From the NCBI RefSeq assembly GCF_019334725.1, contig NZ_CP079818.1, forward strand, positions 1,116,001-1,180,000: a stretch of 64,000 bases of DNA, given 5' to 3'. The DNA is from Neisseria perflava. Its GTDB lineage: Bacteria; Pseudomonadota; Gammaproteobacteria; Burkholderiales; Neisseriaceae. The position numbers and the translations under genes are program-made. Numbering within the stretch: the stretch's first letter is position 1; every line of letters begins with the position of its first letter. A model generated the notes under the pieces. The model did not search any database. It saw only the letters and a program-made list of their open reading frames with translations, and was not told the DNA's origin. Shown here in pieces: positions 58,471 through 64,000 of the stretch.

Positions 58471-59853
58471 ATGGCAAGAGATAACCGCATTCAAATGTTT
58501 CCGCACGAGTGGCGTGCCAGTACCACACTTTCCGGCGTTTACGCACTGCGTATGTTGGGGATGTTTTTGGTATTGCCTGTTTTGGCGATGTATGCCGCTT
58601 CGTTGCCCGGCGCAGAAAACAATAAAGCGCTGGTCGGTATGGCGATGGGTATTTATGGGCTGACACAGGCTTTGCTGCAGCTGCCTTTGGGCATGGCTTC
58701 TGATAAGTTCGGCCGTAAAAAAGTGATTTATGCCGGCCTGATTGTATTTGCGGCGGGTAGTTTTTTGGCCGCAGTTGCCGACAGCCTGCAGATGTTGGTT
58801 GCCGCGCGTGCCATTCAAGGTGCGGGTGCCGTCAGTGCGGCGGTAACGGCTTTGCTGGCGGATTTGACCCGTAATGAAGTGCGGACGCGTGCGATGGCGA
58901 TGATCGGCCTGAGTATCGGCTTGACCTTTTCCGTCAGCCTGGTGCTTGCGCCGATGATTGCCAGCTTTATCGGCGTATCCGGCCTGTTTGCGCTGACCGG
59001 TATTCTGACTGTAATCAGTATCGGCGTAGTTGCCTGGATGACTCCTGATCCCGAAGTGTCAAAAATGCACGAAGACACGCAGGCGCAGCCTTCGCGTATG
59101 GGCGAGGTATTGAAAAACCGCCAACTGCTCAATCTCGACTTCGGTATTTTTGCCTTGCATGCGGCGCAAATGGCTTTATTTACCGCATTGCCGTTTGCCA
59201 TGACGCAGTTGGGTTTGGAAAAAATCCATCACTGGCAAGTCTATCTGCCGTCAACCATTACCGGTCTGATTATTATGGTGCCGCTGATTATCGTCGGCGA
59301 AACGCGCAACAAACTCAAACAAGTGTTTATCCTTGGTATCGTCTGCATTGCCACGGCGCAAATCGGTCTGCTGTTTGGAATGCACTCGGTCTGGTTGATT
59401 ACCGCTTATCTGATTGTTTACTTTATTGGTTTCAATGTATTGGAAGCCAGCCTGCCGTCTATGGTGTCAAAAATTGCTCCGTCCGATTTGAAAGGCACCG
59501 CGATGGGCGTGTATAACACCATGCAGTCGGTCGGCTTATTTGTCGGCGGCGCAACCGGTGGTTTATTGTTCCAAAAATACGGTTTTGTAGGCGTATTTGC
59601 CTTTTGTAGCGTATTGATGTTGCTGTGGCTGGTATTGGCAGTCATTTCGCCGGCACCAAAACCTGTCAAAAACCTCAGCTATCCGCTTAACGCCGAATGG
59701 CAACAAAATCCGGATTTGCTCTACCAAAAATTGACCGAAATTGAAGGCGTTGAAAGCATCAGCTTTAGCGCAGACAAACAAACCATTTATATCAAGGCCT
59801 TGCAAAAAGGATTCGACCAAGAGGCCGCCGAAAAAATTATCACAGGAGTGTAA
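58471..59853 (+). CDS. MFS transporter, YajR-like
   Basis: 460 residues, 12 helices. SMDLF-type start replaced by FPHEWRASTTLSGVYALRML; MFS motif A is LGMASDKFGRKKVIYAGLI and motif B AARAIQGAGAVSAAVTALLA. The C-terminal ~55 residues (NPDLLYQKLTEIEGVESISF) form a ferredoxin-like domain as in E. coli YajR (454 residues). Probably a proton-driven drug or metabolite exporter; substrate unknown. The ssb ATG follows the stop by 1 base. Confidence 0.88.
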   Translation: MARDNRIQMFPHEWRASTTLSGVYALRMLGMFLVLPVLAMYAASLPGAENNKALVGMAMGIYGLTQALLQLPLGMASDKFGRKKVIYAGLIVFAAGSFLAAVADSLQMLVAARAIQGAGAVSAAVTALLADLTRNEVRTRAMAMIGLSIGLTFSVSLVLAPMIASFIGVSGLFALTGILTVISIGVVAWMTPDPEVSKMHEDTQAQPSRMGEVLKNRQLLNLDFGIFALHAAQMALFTALPFAMTQLGLEKIHHWQVYLPSTITGLIIMVPLIIVGETRNKLKQVFILGIVCIATAQIGLLFGMHSVWLITAYLIVYFIGFNVLEASLPSMVSKIAPSDLKGTAMGVYNTMQSVGLFVGGATGGLLFQKYGFVGVFAFCSVLMLLWLVLAVISPAPKPVKNLSYPLNAEWQQNPDLLYQKLTEIEGVESISFSADKQTIYIKALQKGFDQEAAEKIITGV

Positions 59854-59854
59854 A

Positions 59855-60382
59855 ATGTCATTGAATAAAGTTATCCTCATCGGCCGCCTCGGCCGCGACC
59901 CGGAAGTCCGCTATATGCCCAACGGCGAGGCCGTCTGTAACTTCAGCGTTGCCACCAGTGAAACGTGGAACGACCGTAATGGCCAACGCGTAGAACGTAC
60001 CGAATGGCACAATATCACCATGTACCGCAAACTCGCCGAGATCGCCGGTCAATACCTGCGTAAAGGCAGCCAAGTGTACCTGGAAGGCCGTATCCAAAGC
60101 CGTAAATACCAAGGAAAAGACGGCATCGAGCGCACCGCTTACGACATCATCGCCAACGAAATGAAAATGCTCGGCGGCCGCAACGACAACAGCGGCGGCG
60201 CACCATACGATGACGGCTACAACCAAGGCGGTCATTCAAGCCAAAGCAGTTACCAACAAGCGCCACAACAGCAATACCAATCTGCTCCAGCTCAAGAACC
60301 CCCAGCCGCCCCAGCCCGTCGTCCTGCTCCGGTACAACCGACTGCTCCGGTTGATGATATCGACGACGATATTCCCTTCTAA
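59855..60382 (+). CDS. ssb: single-stranded DNA-binding protein
   Basis: 175 residues from the ATG at 59855 (MSLNKVILIGRLGRDPEVRY); the open frame upstream overlaps the MFS gene and is not used. OB fold to residue ~110 (VYLEGRIQSRKYQGKDGIER), glutamine/proline-rich linker, and the acidic tip DDIDDDIPF that binds partner proteins. Start lies 1 bp after the MFS stop, so translation is coupled; an AGGAGTG precedes it. Confidence 0.97.
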   Translation: MSLNKVILIGRLGRDPEVRYMPNGEAVCNFSVATSETWNDRNGQRVERTEWHNITMYRKLAEIAGQYLRKGSQVYLEGRIQSRKYQGKDGIERTAYDIIANEMKMLGGRNDNSGGAPYDDGYNQGGHSSQSSYQQAPQQQYQSAPAQEPPAAPARRPAPVQPTAPVDDIDDDIPF

Positions 60383-60399
60383 TCATTGAACAATACAAA

Positions 60400-60432
60400 A
60401 GGCCGTCTGAAAAATATACTTTCAGACGGCCT
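60400..60432 (+). terminator. DUS-pair terminator after ssb, abutting IS copy 3
   Basis: AAGGCCGTCTGAAAAATA and TTTCAGACGGCCT; the insertion sequence begins at the very next base. Confidence 0.85.
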
Positions 60433-61650
60433 GAGACCTTTGCAAAATTCCCCAAAATCCCCTAAATTCCTACTAAGACATTTAGGGGATTTTCCATGAG
60501 TACCTTCTTCCAGCAAACCGCCCAAGCCATGATTGCCAAACACATCGACCGCTTCCCACTATTGAAATTGGATCAAGTGATTGATTGGCAACCGATCGAA
60601 CAGTACCTGAACCGTCAAAGAACCCGTTACCTTAGAGACCACCGCGGCCGTCCCGCCTATCCCCTGTTGTCCATGTTTAAAGCCGTCCTGCTCGGCCAAT
60701 GGCACAGCCTCTCCGATCCCGAGCTCGAACACAGCCTCATCACCCGCATCGATTTCAACCTGTTTTGCCGTTTTGACGAACTGAGTATCCCCGATTACAG
60801 CACCTTATGCCGCTACCGCAACCGGCGGCGCAAGACGACACCCTGTCCGAATTGCTGGAACTGATCAACCGTCAACTGACCGAAAAAAAACTAAAAGTAG
60901 AGAAAGCATCCGCCGCCGTCATTGACGCCACCATTTTTCAGACCGCCGGCAGCAAACAGCGTCAGGCTATAGAAGTTGATGAGGAGGGACAAGTCAGTGG
61001 ACAAACCACACCTAGTAAAGACAAAGATGCCCGTTGGACAAAGAAAAACGGCCTCTACAAACTTGGTTACAAACAACATACCCGCACCGATGAGGAAGGC
61101 TATATCGAGAAACTGCACATCACTCCCGCCAATACCCATGAGTACAACCACCTGTCGCCTTTACTGAAAGGGATAACCGAAGGTACGACCATCTATGCCG
61201 ACAAAGGATACGACAGCAAGGAAAACCGGCAACATCTGAAAGAACATCAGTTGTTGGACGGCATTATGCGCAAAGCCCACCGCAACCGTCCGCTGACGGA
61301 AGCGCAAACCAAACGTAACCGATATTTGTCAAAAACCCGTTATGTGGTCGAACAAAGCTTCGGTACGCTGCACCGTAAATTCCGCTATGCCCGGGCAGCC
61401 TATTTCGGGCTGATTAAAGTGAGTGCGCAAAGCCATCTGAAGGCGATGCGTTTGAACCTGTTGAAAGCCGCCAACAGGCTAAGTGTGCCTGTTTGCGCCT
61501 AAAAGGCGGCCCGGATGCCTGATTATGGGGCGTTCGGGGAGGATTAAGGGGGTATTTGGGTAGAATCAGGAGGTATTGGGGGAGAGAAACAGCCGAAAAT
61601 CTTTGTTTAGGTTCCGGCTGTCGAGGGAAGGGCTTTTTTGCAAAGGTCTC
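60433..61650. mobile_element. IS1106-like insertion sequence, copy 3, transposase broken
   Basis: 1218 bp bounded by GAGACCTTTGCAAA and TTTGCAAAGGTCTC. Left flank is the ssb terminator, right flank is the beginning of a tpsA gene on the minus strand that has no continuation on the left. The element therefore marks the junction of a deletion or rearrangement, not a simple insertion. Confidence 0.85.
60496..61502 (+). pseudogene. transposase of IS copy 3, frameshifted
   Basis: Matches the intact transposase to about codon 110 (STLCRYRN). Copy 1 has AACTGGCTGGCG, this copy AACCGGCGGCG: one base lost at about 60825, shifting frame into a short dead end (RRRKTTPCPNCWN). The rest is intact in the other frame (DDTLSELLELINRQLTEKKL onward to the C-terminus). 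Confidence 0.9.
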
Positions 61651-61804
61651 TGCTTGAATGGGTTTTTAGGCTGCCGTTACCGCCACCGGCTTCTCCGCTT
61701 GAGCGCTCGCCGGAACTTTTGCCCTGCCCGATGGCAGTCTCGGCTACGGCCATCAGGATGCCGCGGGTGCGGTTGAAGACGGTTTTATGGCGGTGTTTGT
61801 TCAT
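61651..61804 (-). pseudogene. 5' fragment of a tpsA hemagglutinin gene (ESPR), cut by IS copy 3
   Basis: From the ATG at 61802-61804 reads MNKHRHKTVFNRTRGILMAV, AETAIGQGKSSGERS and NGSLKTHSS, then the IS end. This is the extended signal peptide region (ESPR) that starts large two-partner-secretion exoproteins in Neisseria (typically MNKGLHRIIFSK...AVAE). Only 51 codons remain, before the hydrophobic core of the signal peptide. The rest of the gene is absent from the window's left side. Confidence 0.75.
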
Positions 61805-61840
61805 GGCGGGGGTATCCGTAGTGTGTGCGGGGGTGGGGAA

Positions 61841-61877
61841 AGGCAGCCTGAAAACGAGAAAAGGGGGCAGGCTGCCT
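61841..61877. terminator. AGGCAGCCTGAA-type hairpin between cassette D and the tpsA start
   Basis: AGGCAGCCTG and CAGGCTGCCT around a purine-rich loop; the foreign uptake-sequence dialect again, as at 16427-16472. Confidence 0.7.
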
Positions 61878-61911
61878 GCGATGTAAACACACAGCAACTT
61901 AATCCTAAACT

Positions 61912-63072
61912 CTATTCGTCATTCGCAAGCGGCGGCAAACCCAAAGTATCTGTTTGGCCGGTGTAGTAATCCACCCAGTTTTGCAGGTATTCGTAAGGGA
62001 AGTCCAAATCGTAGGCACGCATAAAGTCGAAGGGATCTTGGTATTCGCCTTCAGGCAGCGGCGCATCAAACAACGCTCCGTTGCCGCCGTTTGTGCCGTT
62101 CAGACTGCCGCCCGCCGCACCCACCACCGAAGCAATCGCCCCGGTCTGCGCTTTAATCTCTTCTTTAATGTGCTCGGGTAACAGGTTGGGATTGAATTTT
62201 CCCGTTGTCGGGTCAATCGCGGTATGGCCGTCGTCGTATTGTTTGGCCAGATACCCGGCCGCACGTTCGGCAGCAACAGCAGCGCTGTCGCCGGCAAGCG
62301 GGTCGGCGCCGTTGGCGTAGGCCAAGGCGGCACCGAGCATAAAGTGGCCGATTGCTTGCGCGGCTTCGTTTTTGTTTTCACCGTGGCCGAAGCGCTTGCC
62401 GATGGCGGCTGCAGCATACGGTGCCAACGTATTGGCCGCCAGCTGTAAATCACCCTGGCCGCCCAGGGTGCCGGTAATCAGGGTTTCGGCGGCGCTAAGC
62501 GCACGGCTTTTGCTGCCGCCTATGCCCCAGCTTCGGGCTTCTTGGTAGGCTTGGGCGTAGGCGGGGGAATGGGCCAGCATCTCCTGCTGCCGCTGTGCGT
62601 CGCTTAGGCTGAGGTAGTGTTCGTAGCTGCCGTCGTTACGCTCTTTCAGGCTGCCTTCGTGGGCGGCCTGTTGTTTTTCCAGCTCTTCGGCTGCCGCTTT
62701 GGCACGGTTGCCCCTATAGGTGCCGACGGCACTGTGGATGGCGGCAGTCGATTGGGCAATGGTTTGCTGTTTGTCGAGTAGGTTTTGCAGATCGGGAACG
62801 CTGTCGGCACCGTGATGGGCAGTGGCCGAATCGGTATGGATGCCTAGGGCGCGGGCACTGGTTTTTTTGCCGCCGATGGTGATGTTGCCTTCGCTGAGCA
62901 GCGAGCGGGTATAGCCTTGGCTGTTGCCGCTTTCATGTTGCGGCAGGGTGGGGCTGTAGTTGAAGCCTTTATTCATGTTCTGGCCGGCGGTTTGGGACGC
63001 ACGACCAAAGGCGCTTTGATTGAAGCCGTCGCTGCCTTTCAGGCTGCCGCCGTAACCGGCACCGATACCCAT
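61912..63072 (-). CDS. hemagglutinin/CdiA-type C-terminal cassette D, no toxin tip seen
   Basis: 386 residues from 63072; the frame is open upstream to a TGA at 63274-63276 and reads FNVGSQSGLFAGEGGYHI and RLKGGAIASAADKDHNELTA, hemagglutinin-repeat sequence, so the ATG at 63072 is not a true start. The middle is GGKKTSARALGIHTDSATAH, QNLLDKQQTIAQSTAAIHSA, then pre-toxin sequence (NALAPYAAAAIGKRFGHGEN, AAQAIGHFMLGAALAYANGA). C-terminus is FMRAYDLDFPYEYLQNWVDY with no evident catalytic domain or following immunity gene. A silent, 5'-truncated cassette. Confidence 0.72.
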   Translation of the reverse strand: MGIGAGYGGSLKGSDGFNQSAFGRASQTAGQNMNKGFNYSPTLPQHESGNSQGYTRSLLSEGNITIGGKKTSARALGIHTDSATAHHGADSVPDLQNLLDKQQTIAQSTAAIHSAVGTYRGNRAKAAAEELEKQQAAHEGSLKERNDGSYEHYLSLSDAQRQQEMLAHSPAYAQAYQEARSWGIGGSKSRALSAAETLITGTLGGQGDLQLAANTLAPYAAAAIGKRFGHGENKNEAAQAIGHFMLGAALAYANGADPLAGDSAAVAAERAAGYLAKQYDDGHTAIDPTTGKFNPNLLPEHIKEEIKAQTGAIASVVGAAGGSLNGTNGGNGALFDAPLPEGEYQDPFDFMRAYDLDFPYEYLQNWVDYYTGQTDTLGLPPLANDE

Positions 63073-63301
63073 GCTTTGGGCACTGTAGCTGCTTTCGTTG
63101 CGGATGTCTTCAAAGCTGAAACTGCGGGCGGTGAGTTCGTTGTGGTCTTTGTCTGCGGCAGAAGCGATGGCGCCGCCTTTGAGCCGGACGCTGTCGGCGG
63201 TGATGTGATAACCGCCTTCGCCGGCAAAGAGACCGCTTTGGCTGCCGACGTTAAAAGACAGCCTGGATATTTTTCAGACTGTCTTTTTGAAGAGATGAAA
63301 G

Positions 63302-63973
63302 TTATTTGTTTCTCAATATCTCAATAAGGGCGGCTTTGGACTGGTAGAAGTCCAAATCAAATAATGAAATGCCTAAATGTTTGCAATATTCTTCGATCAT
63401 CTCCACAGTCAGCCTGTTTTTTTTGAGTCTTTCGGTATATTTTTCTGTCTGTTCAAACGGCAGCGGCGTGCCATATTCCATAAACTCGACACGACTGGTT
63501 TCTTTATGCAGCATAACATTTCTGGTTTCGCAGTCATGACGGGAAACCTGTTTGCTGCCCTCATACAGGGTAAATGAGACCGCACCGAATTCGTCTTTGC
63601 CAAAATATGGACGTAAATACATAGTCAATAATCTGATTTTCCACAGCAAGGCTTCATACGGCACACTTGAAAAGTCTGTGCCGTTCCGGTTATTACCTAT
63701 TAGCAATGACCAATCAGACTGCGTTTCCAACAATAAATATTTGGATGATCCGGTAATCTCAAGCGGATTCAAGAAATCCAATTTCTGACTGAGGGTATAC
63801 TCCTCATCCAAATACGATAGTTTCGGTTTTAGATTTTGATAAAAATCACTTAAATCCATACGTCTTTTTAGATAAAGATCCAGTGCTTTTTCAAATGGCG
63901 CGCCAATAAAATAAAACTGTTTCAGGCTCGGATGGCCGTCTCTTGCAAGAAAAAAATCTTTGTTTACATTCAT
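63302..63973 (-). CDS. putative immunity protein, homologue of the 15741-16409 product
   Basis: 223 residues. Shares with the cassette A immunity protein GKDEFGAVSF/KKDEFGAVMF, E-T-R-N-V-M-L-H-K-E-T-S, F-E-x-T-E-K-Y-T-E-R-L-K-K, RLTVEMIEEYCKHLGISLFD and LDFYQSKAAL. The N-terminal 60 residues are more different (NVNKDFFLARDGHPSLKQF). It probably protects against a toxin whose gene lies beyond the right edge, since on this strand its upstream neighbour is outside the window. Very AT-rich. Confidence 0.7.
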   Translation of the reverse strand: MNVNKDFFLARDGHPSLKQFYFIGAPFEKALDLYLKRRMDLSDFYQNLKPKLSYLDEEYTLSQKLDFLNPLEITGSSKYLLLETQSDWSLLIGNNRNGTDFSSVPYEALLWKIRLLTMYLRPYFGKDEFGAVSFTLYEGSKQVSRHDCETRNVMLHKETSRVEFMEYGTPLPFEQTEKYTERLKKNRLTVEMIEEYCKHLGISLFDLDFYQSKAALIEILRNK

Positions 63974-64000
63974 AATTTAATCCACAGTCCTTAAAATTAC

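Noticed and set aside
61576..61776. Plus-strand frame across the right end of IS copy 3
   Set aside because: Spans the IS edge into the antisense of the tpsA ESPR; chance frame.

Overview
The window is chromosomal DNA of a Neisseria species, most likely a commensal. It is saturated with the DNA uptake sequence AGGCCGTCTGAA (the AG-DUS dialect), often as head-to-head pairs that form hairpin terminators after genes. Gene content and protein sequences (lpxK, kdsB, rfaE1/rfaD, hemO, CcoG/FixH, IS1106-like elements, TpsA-type hemagglutinins) fit Neisseria. The species cannot be fixed from this window alone.

Layout. 1-11.3 kb is a housekeeping block: a TSUP permease cut by the left edge, pssA, xseA, lpxK, two tandem DUF2059 secreted proteins, a Trm112-like protein with kdsB, adk, pyrF, an SDR-like protein, rfaE1 and rfaD. 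Several of these serve lipid A, Kdo and heptose supply for lipooligosaccharide. 11.3-21.9 kb is an AT-rich accessory island of promoterless hemagglutinin/CdiA C-terminal cassettes, each tied to a toxin tip and an immunity gene. It contains a SUKH-type protein, a frameshifted barnase relic with an intact barstar homologue, cassette A (in-frame amber) with a nuclease-like tip and immunity gene, a fragment of a plasmid replication initiator, cassette B (frameshift) with a second tip and immunity gene, a toxin-tail relic with an intact CdiI homologue, an orphan ORF and a 5'-truncated integrase. The island ends at a tRNA cluster (Leu, an aberrant Cys-like tRNA, Cys, four Gly).

22.7-33.5 kb is core again: pgsA fused in frame to a zinc-peptidase-like domain, fixH and ccoG, tkt, clpA/clpS, a cold-shock gene with a structured leader, smpB and small envelope proteins. 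33.6-41 kb holds two IS1106-like IS5-family elements (one intact, one frameshifted), a lipoprotein gene broken by the first, maf, a gamma carbonic anhydrase, hemO and a large surface lipoprotein with a 20-unit 18-bp repeat. 41-60.4 kb is core: trxB, a putrescine block (PuuB-like oxidase with PotG/PotH/PotI), radC, aqpZ, ftsK, crcB, nnrE, truB, rbfA, ppx, a lytic transglycosylase, a YajR-like MFS transporter and ssb. At 60.4 kb a third, frameshifted IS abuts the decapitated start of a tpsA gene. Another promoterless hemagglutinin cassette follows, then an immunity gene homologous to the one 48 kb away in the first island, so the right edge opens into a second TPS/CDI locus.

The most interesting material is the polymorphic-toxin graveyard: intact immunity genes persist beside broken toxins. 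There are also signs of import from other Neisseriaceae (AGGTCGTCTGAA and AGGCAGCCTGAA uptake-sequence dialects, a plasmid initiator fragment) and a structurally odd tRNA-Cys copy at the island border.
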